DNA of 64,000 nt from Hippopus hippopus (Eukaryota; Mollusca; Bivalvia; Cardiida; Cardiidae), in NCBI GenBank assembly GCA_946811185.2, contig OX328096.1, positions 41,430,252-41,494,251 on the forward strand. The letters are read 5' to 3'. Made by a program: the position numbers and the translations under genes. Positions 33,466 to 46,600 of this stretch are shown here, one piece after another; the first letter of the stretch is position 1; the number at the start of each line of letters is the position of its first letter. The notes beneath the pieces are model-generated. The model ran no database searches and was not told the origin of the DNA. It saw only the letters and a program-made list of their open reading frames with translations.

Positions 33466-33759
33466 TTACAGACGTAGTACTGCGTTACAGTTGACTCTTT
33501 CTGAAGTTAGAATCACACGGGAGAAAGTTTAGCGACATTGATGATCTGCTTTGCCCAGAATGATTTAATTTTATAATTTTACATGTATGTGGGTTTGTAG
33601 GTGTGAGATACATCTTGTTTGAAGAATATTATGGAAAATACATGTATCTGTGCATCCAAGAAATTTCACATGTACATGTACTTATATTTATTGTATGGTA
33701 AAGAAAGGCTTTCAGTTTGGACTAGTCTAGTTTTCTTGTTTCATTTCAAAATACAAGGA

Positions 33760-34200
33760 TGTGGTACAGATACAATGTTTATCTAAACCTGCAACACTGT
33801 GTGTTTTATTTAGGTTGTCCTGCAAGAGAAAAAATGGGGACATAGACAGGGAAGCTCACAAAGAAAAGTAAAGAGAAACAGAGAGACAGATTAAAGATGT
33901 AGAGGAGGTGTGGAGAAAAGAAGTTCAAGAAAGAGTGAAGGACAACAGATAAAAAGGAAGAGTATGAATATTATGGGACTAATGAAAAAAAAAAAAAACC
34001 TTTGATACATAGATTTATTTTAGTTGAGGTAGGAGGGAAAAGATATCTGAGAGAGAGAGAGAGAGGGAGGGGGGGAGAGAGAGAGAGAGAGAATATTACA
34101 GGATCAATGAAAAGAAAGAGAAAAGATCTTTAATATGTATATTTATTTTGTTCTTCAGCAATTCATTTCAAAATACAAGGATGTGGCACAGATAAAATGT
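33760..34200. other. Low-complexity GA-rich region
   Basis: A (GA)n microsatellite at 34048-34091 lies in a purine-rich stretch. TTTCAAAATACAAGGATGTG is directly duplicated at 33744 and 34168, about 420 bp apart. Confidence 0.7.
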
Positions 34201-34375
34201 TTATTTAAAGAAATTAGGGAAACAATCAAGTATACCTCATCATTTCATTCTTGATGTGATTTTCTCACCCTAGTAGTTATACTCAATTTTGCCTTTCTTT
34301 GATATAAATTGATTTTTTCCCAAATCACAGTGTTTGACAAAAAGCTAAGAATAAAATACTGTTATAAAAATCAGA

Positions 34376-34985
34376 CATGAGCAGTGCTCTGGTAAAAAGG
34401 TTTTTGATGCATCTCATGATGATTTATACCAAGTAAGTCACAATATAATTGAGCCACGCTCTGGCAAAAGGGGGCTTAATGCATCTCCGTGATGCATGAT
34501 ACCAGCCCAAGTCATCACATAATTATGGATCCATAAGAGCCATCTTTTTAAATAATCGACTTAATCATGAGGTAAACTGGTCCTTGGACATACAGAAAAT
34601 TGACCAATAGCGAAAAGTTTCGGCCCAGGTCAGCCTGCGCCGACTGCGCAGGCTGACCTGGGTCGATACTTTTCGCAGATGCATTAAGCCCCCTTTTCAC
34701 AGAGCATGGCTCAATTATGGATCCATGAAAACCATTTTGAACAACAACAGACTGAATCATGAAGTTTACTGGACCTTTAACAGGCAGAAAATTTACTTTT
34801 TTGCTATTGGACAATTTTCTGCTTGTCAAAGGACCACTCTACCTCATGATACATTTGGTTGTTTGACAAAAATGACCAACTGCAAAAAGTTATGACCCAG
34901 GTCACCCTGTGCAGGGTGACCAGGATCTATACCTTTTGCAGATGCATTAAACCCTCATTTCACAAAACATGGCTCATATATCTAA
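34376..34985 (+). repeat. Cluster of three GAGCCATGCTCTG MITEs
   Basis: Fragment at 34376-34450, intact copy at 34451-34712 and a third at 34713-34985 missing its left tip. The intact copy has GAGCCACGCTCTGGCAAAAG / CTTTTCACAGAGCATGGCTC termini and the palindrome CAGCCTGCGCCGACTGCGCA. Confidence 0.85.
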
Positions 34986-35300
34986 ACCATGTAAGCTTTA
35001 AAATTTCAACTTATATTCAAGTATATGGCCACAGTTTTACTGCTTTTCTTTTCTCACAATTATTAATCATGCAGTGGTGGACGGATTGAATCCAAGTTCA
35101 GACTGCAGAGAATATTCAGTCCGATTCTGATCATCACCATCTACAATTTTAGCTACTTATTCTACCCATAAAAAGGTCAAAAAGATGAGATTCTGAACTT
35201 CATTCAATGGTGTAACATTAGAAAAAATTCAACCATGTAGGCCTGCAATCCCATAGAAATACTTCGTGCCAGATTAACACCACACCGTCCAAACATTCAA

Positions 35301-36360
35301 ACAAGAGGGCCATCATGGCCCTGTATTGCTCCACTGGCTAATACGTAAAATCCCTACATGCCAAACATTACAATACTTGGCCAATTGGTTTTGAACATAA
35401 GACCCCTGAGACAGGACTAAAATTGGTAGCCCTAGTTCTTATGATTAGTAACAAGAAGATTTCTAAAGATTTCACTATATAAGCCCATGTAAAACTTCTG
35501 ACCCCTTGGGATGAATCAAATTCGACCCTAGGGCTATAATTTACGTACTCTTGGTGAAGGCCTACTAGATAAAGCTACATGCAAAATTTGGTAGCCCTAG
35601 GTTTTATGACTAAGTACAGGGAGATTTCTCAAGTTTTCTCTAAGCCCATGTAAAACTTGTGACCCCCGGGGCAGGGCCAATTTTGACCCGAGGGCTATAA
35701 TTTGGGCACTCTTGGTAGAGGCCCACTAGATAAAGCCACATGCAAAATTTGGTAGTCCTAGGCCTCATGGCTAGGTACAGGGAGATTTCTAAAGTTTTCC
35801 CTATATAAGCCCATGTAAAACTTGTGACCCCCAGGGTGGGGTCAAATTTGACCCAAGGGCTATAATTTGGGCACTCTTGGTAGAGGCCCACTAGATAAAG
35901 CTGCATGCAAAATTTGGTAACCCTAGGCCTCATGGCTTGGTACAGTAAGATTTCTAAAGTTTTCTCTATATAAGCCCATGTAAAACTTGTGACCCCCGGG
36001 GCAGGGTCAAATTTGACCCCAGGGCTATAATTTGAAGAAACTTGATAGAGGCCCACTAGATTAAGCTACATGCCAAATTTGGTAGCCCTAGGCCTTATGG
36101 TTTCAGACAAGAAGATTTTCAAAGATTTCCAATATTTTTAAGTTTTGTTGCCATGGCAACCAGAGTTTTTGAAGGAATCAAATTCTTTCAACAAATTCTG
36201 AAGAGGACCATGGCAGGATCATTTCTGTGAAGTTTCATCAAAATTGGATGGGTAGTTTTAGAGAAGAAGATGTTTAAAATAAAAGTTAACGGACGGACGG
36301 ACGCACGACGGACACCGGGCCATGACATAAGCCCGCTGGCCTTTGGCCAGTGGAGCTAAA
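35301..36360 (+). mobile_element. Pearl-like element, 165-bp tandem units (family 2), copy 1
   Basis: Start ACAAGAGGGCCATCATGGCC and GCTCCACTGGCTAA; end GGCCTTTGGCCAGTGGAGCT. Units of 165 bp begin with GTAAAACTTGTGACCCCC at 35650, 35815 and 35980, with a diverged one at ~35490. ACGGACGGACGGACGCACGA microsatellite precedes the hairpin end. Confidence 0.88.
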
Positions 36361-36529
36361 AAGCACAAACTGCTTAAGCATAAATGAATGTAATTGATCA
36401 GTTAGGAAGTGAATCTGTTATAGATGAATTATATAACTTTGGGTCATAAACAAAAAACATCTCTTGATGGAAAAAAGGACATTTACAGCTGCTTGTGTAT
36501 TCTATATATGGATTGTTTTGAGTTGTTTT

Positions 36530-36720
36530 GAACCTTTACCAAACAATCTATGATTCAATTACCCTCAATAAGAAGACTTTCAAAAGTATTGTGGGAAAAG
36601 AAGAAAATGTTGGGAACCAGTTTTTTCTCCTCCCACAATATTTTCTCTCATTTCAAAAATGAATACTATCAAATGAATTGCGTTTCATTTTTCGCATATC
36701 ATCTGGTAAAGAATTAAGCC
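36530..36720 (+). repeat. TTAA MITE, shortened
   Basis: CCTTTACCAAACAATCTATG, AAAGTATTGTGGGAAAAGAA, ATCATCTGGTAAAGAATTAA. Confidence 0.75.
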
Positions 36721-37635
36721 TTTGAGCCCCTACCATGACCATAATTTCTTCTAAAGATAGAGGAGATCAGACTACATGTGCAGTCTGTTCTTGATCTTCA
36801 CCTTTAGCTATGTTGAGTTAATCTGGCTATAAAGACACTCTTCATATTAGAACAATGTCTATTTGGTCTATTTGGCACTCTGTGATTTAAGCCACTCCTT
36901 TTGACTAACAATCACATGACTGTACAAAAAATATTCTATTACTATAAAATGAAGGGCACTGTAATGCTGTTGTGTTTAATAATCAGATTGTTTAGTACTT
37001 GAAAACCCATCTGACTATTTCTTGCATATTTTAAAACATTTCCAAAAAGAGTGTGTTCTACTAAAAAATAGAGATGAAATTATACATGTATTTGATAAGC
37101 ATACAAAAATACAGCAATGTAAGCCTTGGTCAACTCATTACCACACAGCATATTTATCAGACTCTACTTCTTTCCCCCTTTTCAAAACTACAAGCAAGAC
37201 AAAGGAGAAAACATTTCAGGGAGGGTCCCTGTTTACAAATTTTGCTTACACCAAATATGGGAAAGGTCATGGCTCACAATAAGAAGGGACTAATTCCTTT
37301 TCCCGTATTTTATTTTCATAAACTTTCCACTGCAAGGACATAAAAAACTTGTAGATGTGTGGTAATAAGTCATAAAATGTTTGTTTAATCTTTATAACAA
37401 ACACAAAATTAACATCTGAATAAAATTTGATATAAAAAATGTACAGTATACAGTCACATTATTGGGTCAAAACACTTGTCTCTTCATTGATCACACTTTT
37501 TTCGAGATTCTCACAAACAAGAATGTACTCCACTTCTAGTATCTAACCTTATTTATAGAAGCAGATTACAAAAGTTACCAGCATTTTTATTTGTTTATGC
37601 TCTACAATCTGTGACTGCATATTCAGTCTTTGACT
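36720..37635. other. Intergenic stretch downstream of the SPOCK-like gene
   Basis: A GATCAGACTGC palindrome at 36765-36830. No coding exon or other structured feature recognised in 36840-37635; it probably includes the 3' UTR of the SPOCK-like gene. Confidence 0.4.
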
Positions 37636-37673
37636 TTATTGTTTGATTGGATATCCATTAGGACCATACATTC
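37636..37673 (-). CDS. SPOCK: SPOCK-like candidate last exon
   Basis: 38 nt, acceptor GTATTTTCAG, phase 1 in; it encodes GMYGPNGYPIKQ and stop TAA (37638-37636). Phase fits the thyroglobulin exon. An AATAAA overlaps the stop, too close to be the working poly(A) signal. The acidic tail of vertebrate testicans is absent, so another last exon is possible. Confidence 0.5.
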
Positions 37674-40600
37674 CTGAAAATACAAAAATTGAGGCATTAA
37701 AAAAAAAATTTGAGCCATGCTCTGTGAATAGGGGGTTTCATGCATTACACAAAGTATTGACCTAGGTCAGCATGCACAGGCTGACATGGGCCAACACTTT
37801 TCGCTACTGGACAAATCAAAGGACCAGTCTACCTTATGATTCAGTTGATTGTTTTACAAAATGGATTTTGCGGATCAATAATTATGTGATGACTTGGCAG
37901 CTTTAATGCATTTCGGAAATGAACTTAACCCTGTTTTGCCAGAGCATGGCTCACTTCTGTAGAGTAACTCATTATCTTCAATAGACAACTTGTTGTGTCT
38001 CGCTGCAAACCAAAGATTGTAGAATATGGAGAAATTACGTATAGTGAGCAATTCCTCCCTTTGCATTAATCAATATACTAACGTCAATGTATTGTAAAAA
38101 TGCTATCGAAACTCTCCCTGCAAGACAAAGTTTTAATCCCTGAGAACTCTATTCGTTGATTGCCCTCCACAAGGTATTTCTGAGGATTTGTTTATTTATT
38201 TGAATATTTTTTAATGTCCTTTTCAACAGTAATTCAGGTATACAGGTAGTGGCCATTACTATTTCATCAAATTCGGAATCCCTAATCACTAACACACAAT
38301 CCTGAGCTTTGACGACCCCTGGGGGATGGTTTTTCATAGCAATGGGGGAAAGGAGAAAATGCTGGTGACCAGCATTTTCTCCTTTTCCCACACTGTTTTC
38401 TGCTTTTTTTCTTAAAACAAATCTTATCATTTCAGTCAAGTTCAGTTTCTCCTTTACATATGCTTTCATGGATGAGTCTTAAATTTTGTTGTGTTGTAAA
38501 ATGTTAAATAGGGCTTAAAAATTACCAACAAGCCTTGAACTGTCTCATAGACAAGCTTGCAATGATAATGATAACATTTTTGTTTGAACTCAGAATAATA
38601 TGACTGCACTTTCATATAATCTCTATGGAATTTACATTCATGCACAGTGCAGTTTCTACATCAGTGTTGGGGTAATTTAAACAAGATGACATGTAGAGAC
38701 ATTTAAAGCAATAATGTCCTTCGTAAAGTTAATTTTCCACTTTGTCTGCTTCAGTACTTGTTCAAGGAGTAAAGAAATTATACTTACCACAGTTAGCTTT
38801 TCCTTTTGTCTTAGTGTTTTCAATGGGGTTTCCATTGATGTCAACACACCAACAATCCCCACTCTTGTGGCATTGTTCTCTCTCAAAATAGCCTTCTTTG
38901 TCACATCTTGGTACCCAGTCATCTGTAATACAGAGGGCAAACGGTGCTAAATGTGTAATTTGAGCATTCTTCATCTGGATACATGAATTTCTTTGAAAAG
39001 ATCAGCTGATGAACAATTTATTTTGCAATATGCATGGTTTTACTCTAAATTCTCAATCTTGCTTTTACCGTAGTAACAGCCATGATTGCCCTGAAATTGT
39101 GTCACATTTACTGTTTGTAACTTCAGACAAAAAGATTTTCACTGATTTCATTCACTTATGTGCACAAAAAGAAAGTGTTGGCTGAACAAAGTTTGATCTC
39201 AAAAACTAGATCAAAGGTCAGTTGAGGTTTTCATTTGAACAATGCTTGCCAAACTTCAGTACTATGATTTAACCTCACATTTCAGTGACTTTTAGAGTAC
39301 ATATATATCAAGCAAAAGATAAATAAAGATCAAAGTAAATTTCTATATTTTATTTGCCAATCAGGTAAAAAAAAACAACCCTGTTCTTACCTCCTTGGGA
39401 ATGCATCTTCTTCTCTAAGCAAGGAGCCACTGTAATAATAACAAAAATAATCACATTTTCCTTCATTTCACCAAATTTGATTTTCTGCAATTTTGTGGAG
39501 TACAGTTGTATCAGGGCAGTGTCAATGGTATGGGCAAAATCGATTCCAATCAACAAGACTGATATTTTATTATTTTAAAAGCTTATCATGGTATTTTTTA
39601 ACATAATGCATTGAACAGCCTTACTTACACTATCAAATGTACTGCCACTATGTTGTCAATGTTGTCAAAAATTCAAGAACCAATTCACTTTATGAATTTC
39701 AGGTTTATCCCCCAAAAACTTGTTTAAAAACAGTGAGTTTACAGAAAACAAAAGAAATTTTTTCTTCGCATTATCAGCAGCGAAAATTGAAACTTGCTAA
39801 AACAAAACCGCTCCAGAAAAATTAATAATACAACCTAACATTCTATGGCTAACAGAAGATGCTTTTGTGGAAAGTGTTCAACTCAAACTGCACAAACTCG
39901 CAGTGTAACTCTTACCAGAAGAAAAGAATTAAACTTGTCCACATTGGAGGCACTTGTAGAAGACATATATGGCTAAAATTTTTGGAATTGTCTTTGAAAG
40001 GTTAGAAAACATTCTGGGTAAAGGAGAAGAAGCTAGTCATAAGCATTTTCTCCATTTCCAACACAACATTTTCAAAAGCTTTCTTCTTCAAGGTTGTTAA
40101 AACTCTGAATTGTATGGTAAAGGGTTAATCATGGATAAAATACTATATGTTTACCTTCAAATGTTTTTGAGATACTCAAAACTATAGCACGCTATGTCTT
40201 AACAACATGCTACTAATTTCAGATCCATACCTGTATCTTGAAAACAGCAGCACCACTCTCCACGAGCCAACTGTCCATCACTGTTCTTGTCACATGACTT
40301 CAGTAGGGACTTCATGCAAGGTTCACGTCTGTTTGATTCCATGACAACCATCTCTCTTTCAGTCAGGTGACCATCAACACTAATGTCCTGTTTACGGAAC
40401 TCCCACATCACCGACTTGGAGCACAAACAGTTGCCATCTACAATACATATTTGTAACGTTGATAAGTATCAATTATGGTTTTTTATTTTCATCTTCATGG
40501 ACATAAAAATTTGTATTACTATTGTAAACCATTAATTCATTACTCCCCAAAACAGATTTAGAGCTGGCAAGTTTGACAACAGCCTGATAATATAAGGAAA

Positions 40601-43600
40601 ATTATCTTTCAATCAAGATTAATTTATGTCATAATACTGTGTAGAGTCAGATCTAGTACATGTATTGTATTAAGAAGACACTTTAACACCTAGCGTGGTT
40701 GTTCGAAAAACTTTCCAATCAGTAGCTCATTTAGTTTGAACTGATATGCTGAGAACAGTTTTTGTATTATGTGTTTCATAATAAGTAGGAAAGAAAACAA
40801 AAAAACAAAGGGAGTCAACTGATCAATATGGCTCAATACAGGAAGGTAACAAAAGGTTCCTTTTCTATGGCTATTTCTAGAATATACCTAGAATATACCT
40901 TTTGTATATCTTAACTCTTTGAAGTTCTAAGAGCTGAATATCATTTTGCATTATAGATGCACTTTAACTACTGGTAATATCTGTACAAGTGAGATAAAAG
41001 TGAAGCATTCAAAGAAAAGGAAAATATTTTCTTGAAATGATATAGAAACAGTGCACAAAGTAAAGAAACAAAGTAACTACTTGTTCTGTGCATTTGCTTC
41101 TTTATCCACAATATTGTCCACTACATATATCTATGGTTATTGCTACATGTATGCCCATCACCACATGAATGGTTGTATGCATGTATCACCAAGAAAATAA
41201 ATAATAATAGCAAGAAAAAATAATCATAGCAAAATCCTATCTACCATCAAAATTTATCTTTTGTTTGAATGTTGGACAAAGCACTCTAATGTGGTCAAGA
41301 CTACGGTTAGGATAATTAAAATATGGCAAAATCTAAATAAATCACCATGTTTTCAAAACACAGACTACAGTTTTGATCTGAAATGTTGTATTTGAACAAA
41401 ACAGGGTTAGCCCTATAGCAAGAATTGCCTGGTGTAGCAACCCCTTGACAACAGGCTTTTAAAACCACTGTGGGATAGGAGAGACAAGCATTTCTCCTTT
41501 TCCCAAAACATTTTCAACCTACTTACAGATACATCATTACAGCTAGAGAGAAAAAAGCTGTTAAAACCTGTGTTAAAATGTGTAGAAGGCTCAGCTGTTT
41601 AAACACAGTTTAATTACCAATATATATATATATTGTGTATGGGATAGAAAATCACAAGGGTTTGTCTTCATTTAAAACCGGAAATGACAACAGCGATTGC
41701 TTGGAAGGCCTCCAAAACATGAAATGCACTTTCTATCTGTCGTAATCTGTGCAATCTTGCAGCCATCAGGGGCAACAATTGGCATGAAGATATAAGAATA
41801 ATTATAGTTCCATAAAATGAGGATGAAATGGGTTAAAAACTGCCTGAAAACTGCCTGAAAACAATATAGATGTATCTTTTAAGAAAATCTCCTTAACTTT
41901 AGCCAAATTTAAGAAGTTGCTTGCAAATACTTGCAATATGTACAAATCTAAACCTTTGTCATCTGGCAAAGAGTTAAAGAGATGAATGCAGATCCTCATC
42001 AGATTTTTCATTGTCATGTATATGAATGACTCTGTTCTGTAAAACACATTTACTTACGAGATTCTCTCTCAATGACGTCAGGCACAGATCTTGTAGATCT
42101 CCTGCGGTGATAAGTCTTGTACCCTTTGTCATAAAGCGACTTGTGTTCCCTCAGCATTTTTCCCTTCTTGGCATGATCAAACACTGACATTCTGTCCATG
42201 TGAGTCAGATCGGAGTCATGCTGACGTGGGTGTCCTTGGTGACCTAGTTTATGATGCCCCCTTTGGATTTGCGCAGCTTTTACATGAGCCGCAATCCTAT
42301 CATGATGTTTCAGGTTCGAGTGATGATTCTGACGATGATGTTCTTGACGACTTACGGTATGGATCACATCAAACCAGCCAATCAAGCGCTTCTTCAACTC
42401 ACTTAGTTCTGTAGCACGACATTCTATGTAAGAAATTTAAATAGAATAAGTTTTCCAAAAGATTAATAATGAATTTGCATTCTATTACGTAGACTATTAA
42501 AAAAACTGGACAGTGTAGTCCAAGGTCAGATCGTACTCGCCAACCTTTCGAAAGCATGGTGGTAAAAGAAGCATTTAAATTTTATTCTCAGTCTCATTCT
42601 AGATTCAGAAATTTCTGATAGGTTTAGGGTTAAGCCAATCAGAAATTGTGATACATAGAAATTCAGAACATTAATGAGAATTACACCAAGAATTTTATTC
42701 GGAATGGTTGGTGTATACATGCCCAGACTACAAATACCTAGACTCCCTACAAAAAAATTGTCCATAGCCTTGTATGGCAGGAAAAGCATTCTGTATGAAA
42801 GAAAGAATCTATCAACTTTGCTTAACTCTTTACCACAAGGCAAAATTTTAGACTCATCCATATTGAAAGCATTTGTTTATGACAAATCAAATGCGACTTA
42901 TATGATAAAATTTAACTCTGAAAGGGCAGAAAACATTGTGTGAAAAGGAGAAAATGCTGATTACCAGCATTTTCTCCTTTTCCCTGGTAACCATCATTTC
43001 CTCATTTTCCCACAACGTTTAAAAAGTTTTCTTCTTTAGGGTTGGTAAAAGTCGGAATTGTGTGGTAAAGGGTTAACTCTACCAGCCACCAAAAAAGTAG
43101 CCTTGTCTGAATCGAAAATATTTGCAGAAAACAAAGTCTCAGATGATGGCATTTGCCTTTGAAAATAAAAAAAAAATATTGTGAGGATGGAGAAAATGCT
43201 GTTAACCAGCATGTTCTCTCTTTCCAAGTGTTTTCAAAACCCTTTTCATTCAGGATCATTAAAACTTCCAATTGTTTGAAAAAGAGTTAAACCTAAATAT
43301 TGTATGCTTCACTTCAGCTGCTCTTGCAGAGAGTGTAGACTTAGTTTAGACCACATAGAATGTGCAGTCTGATCTTGGATATAACCTGTCTGCTATGTTA
43401 CATGTATTTGTACATACGTATTTCTAACCAAACTGGGTCTTGATATTGCAAAATTTGATGGGTTCTTTTCCTTTACAGATGATGTCAGTTTGGAGTCATT
43501 AAAACTTGGAACTGTGTGGCAAAGAGTTAACTCTTAACCCTATACCACACAGCAAATGTTTAGACGAGACCACATTAAAAGCATATGCCGACAATGATTG

Positions 43601-46600
43601 AAATGTGGCTCAAATGTGGTATCTTTTTCTGAAAGAGCAGAAAACATTGTGGTAAAAGGAGAAAATGCTGGTTACCAGCATTTTCTCCTTTTCTCACAAT
43701 GTTTTCAAATGCCTTCTTTTCTCAGGGTCGTTAAAAGTCGGGATTGTGTGGTAAAGAGTTAACCAAACAATAAAATCTTAAATTTGTCCAAACCAAAAAC
43801 ATTTGCGGGCGACAAAATAATTGTGTCTTAAAAATTGACATTTGTTTTGGGAAGGGTAGAAAAGTTTGTGGGAAAAGCAGAAAATGCTGGTTACCAGCAT
43901 TTCTCCTGTTCCCACAATGTTTTCATATGGCCTCCTTTTTAGGAGTCATTAAAACTTGGGATTGTGTGGTAAAGGATTAATTCTTAACCAAACGACAAAA
44001 TCTTAGATTTGTCCAAACTGAAAACATTTGCAGACGACAAAATGAAATTTATTAATGTGACTTAAAGATTGAAATTTGTTTTGGGAAGGGTAGAAAACAT
44101 GATGGGAAAAGGAGAAAATGCTGGTTACCAGCATTTTCTCCTTTTCTCACAATGTTTTCATAAGGCTTCTTTTTCATGGTCGTTAAAAGTCGGGATTGTG
44201 TGGAAAAGGATTAAGGGGTCTTGACCGTCTTCCTAGAGGTAAAGGGGACTTACCATGTTCATTTGTTGCCTCTTTAAACATTGCATCCTGTTTGGCCTCC
44301 ACATCCTGTAATAGTTAAACATTTATTGAATTGAATAATTCAAAACAAGTGAGCCATGTTCTGTGAAAAAGGTTTAATGCATCTGCAAAAAGTATTGATC
44401 TATGTCAGCCCACGCAGTTCATGCAGGCTAACCTGGGTCAAAACTTTTCACTATTTGTAAATTTTCTGTAAGTCCAAGCACCAGTCTCCCTCACAATCTT
44501 TTGCTAGAAAAAAATTATTTTCTGGATAAAAATTACTTGTATGTGATGACAGCTTGGTGTAATGGACAACCGAGATGCAGTAAACCCCCTTTTGCCAAAG
44601 CACAACTCAAATCATTTAAACTGAGAGAGCCTGCAGATATTAACTTCCAGGGTAGCCTGGAGTAGCCTGTGTGCAAACAGGCTGTTGCACACACTTTGCA
44701 AAACAAAGTTCAGCATTTAGAGAATGAATTCTGTTGTTTTAGCATCAACCCATGAAAGACTTTGGCCAAGCTGGATTCTAAAATCATGACCTTTGAATTA
44801 GCCCTGTACATTTCCTACAAAGGCAGTAGGCTTAGTGAAAAATGTAGTAAAACTTGTCTTAGCTCTAAAGTTATCAAATGATAAAATTTTGGAGTTGCCC
44901 AAATCCAGAGCATTAGCAAACAACTAATTAACTGAGGTTCAAATGACGGAAACTGTGATGGAAAAGGTAAAAAAAAATGTGTGAAAAGAAAAGATGCTGG
45001 CTACCAGCACTTTCTCCTTTTACCACAATGTTTTGATAAGCCTTCTTTCTGAATATGGTTAAAATGGATTGTTTGGTAAAGGGTTAAAAAAAACCAATAA
45101 AATTCAGTCAGACAGATGAAGCCAAAAGACAGACCTAGATTATTCAATCAAATATGCAATAAACTGAATATATGTATATCTGTCCTTTGATGTACATGTA
45201 TTCATTTTCGAAAAATAGTGTCAAGTATTGTGGGGAAAAGGTAAAGCAGCAGATCTAAGGACTGATACAATCACTTTTCCTTTGAACATTTATCATTTGT
45301 ATGAAACTTTATACACAAAGCTCTTCTTCTCTATTTGTCACAACATTTTCTTTATTGCCATTGCACTGCATGGTGATCTTTATTTCACTGATCTTGAAAT
45401 TGAGTATTTTAATGGGGACCCTTCTAACGTCTTAAAATTGGGAAATATGTTTATTCATTTCCTTCAAGGCTGTCATAAAACCATTCAAAATCTGAAAAAT
45501 TCTACAGAGAATATGATGGAAGGAAAATCTTCAATAAACTGATAAGACCATCATAGAAAACACTGCCAGAAAGAAGCAAATGTTTCTTTTCCCACCATGC
45601 TTTCAAATTATACCCAATGTTAGCATGTCAGAATTTGTACTTGTGAAGTACTGAATTAAAAGAAGGGCATCTGAAGGTATACCACATACAAATTAATCTA
45701 TTCCATTTCTTCATAGAAGTAAAACGGGACTTCTCCAAAGGGTATGCAAACAGCATTGTAGAAAATTACAAGTAACTGAGCAAACAAGAAGAATGAATAA
45801 TTTTTCACTTTTGTCACAGTATTATACAAAATGTCTTATCAGTTCATAAATGTATTTTTGTTACAGGTTTAAACTGTAAGCTTTATTTCAGAGTAAGACA
45901 ACACAGAATAAGCATAGCAGCAATGCTCTATACAAAGTTTTTATACCTTGACAACGGTTAGGAACGCTAATGAGTTTTCACAATACCTGAAAACACTGCA
46001 AAAAATTTAAACACTGTTCATCTTTGCTTTTGTTTTACAAGATGAGTAAAATTTCCAGATATTGAGTGGTAACAATTCTGATTTAATTTTCACTTTTCTG
46101 TTCTAGAGAAGTACTTTCTAAGTTACAATAAATCCTTAACCACACAAACCTGTGTTTTATAACCCTTAGTACGAAGCCTTTTGGAAACATTGTGAGAACA
46201 GAAGAAAATGCTGGTTACCATCATTTTCTCTTTTTCCAAAATGTTCTCTACCTGGTCAGAAAACTTGTCCATTTGAACAAATTTAGAATTTGTCTAAAAG
46301 TAATGCTTTTAGTTTTAAAGATGATAGAATTCACTGCTTGTGAAAGGGTTAACAAGGTGCATATGGTGTGCAGAGTATGGTAATATTACTACGTATGCCA
46401 ACCATAATGTGGCTGGCTGGCTGGATGGATGGATGGATGGTGTTTTACACCACTTTCAACAATATTTCAGTCATATCATGGCAACAGCTTATAATATTCA
46501 TGTATGTCCCGGAGGTCACCCACATCCAGGCCAGGGCTCTGACGTGTCTTGTCCCTGGACATTCCCAGAAAAGTCCAATGCTTCAAGTGAGGATCGAATC

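Noticed and set aside
35640..36056. 138-residue minus-strand ORF with three internal repeats
   Set aside because: Explained by the 165-bp (55-codon) tandem unit, which is a multiple of three, of a pearl-like element.
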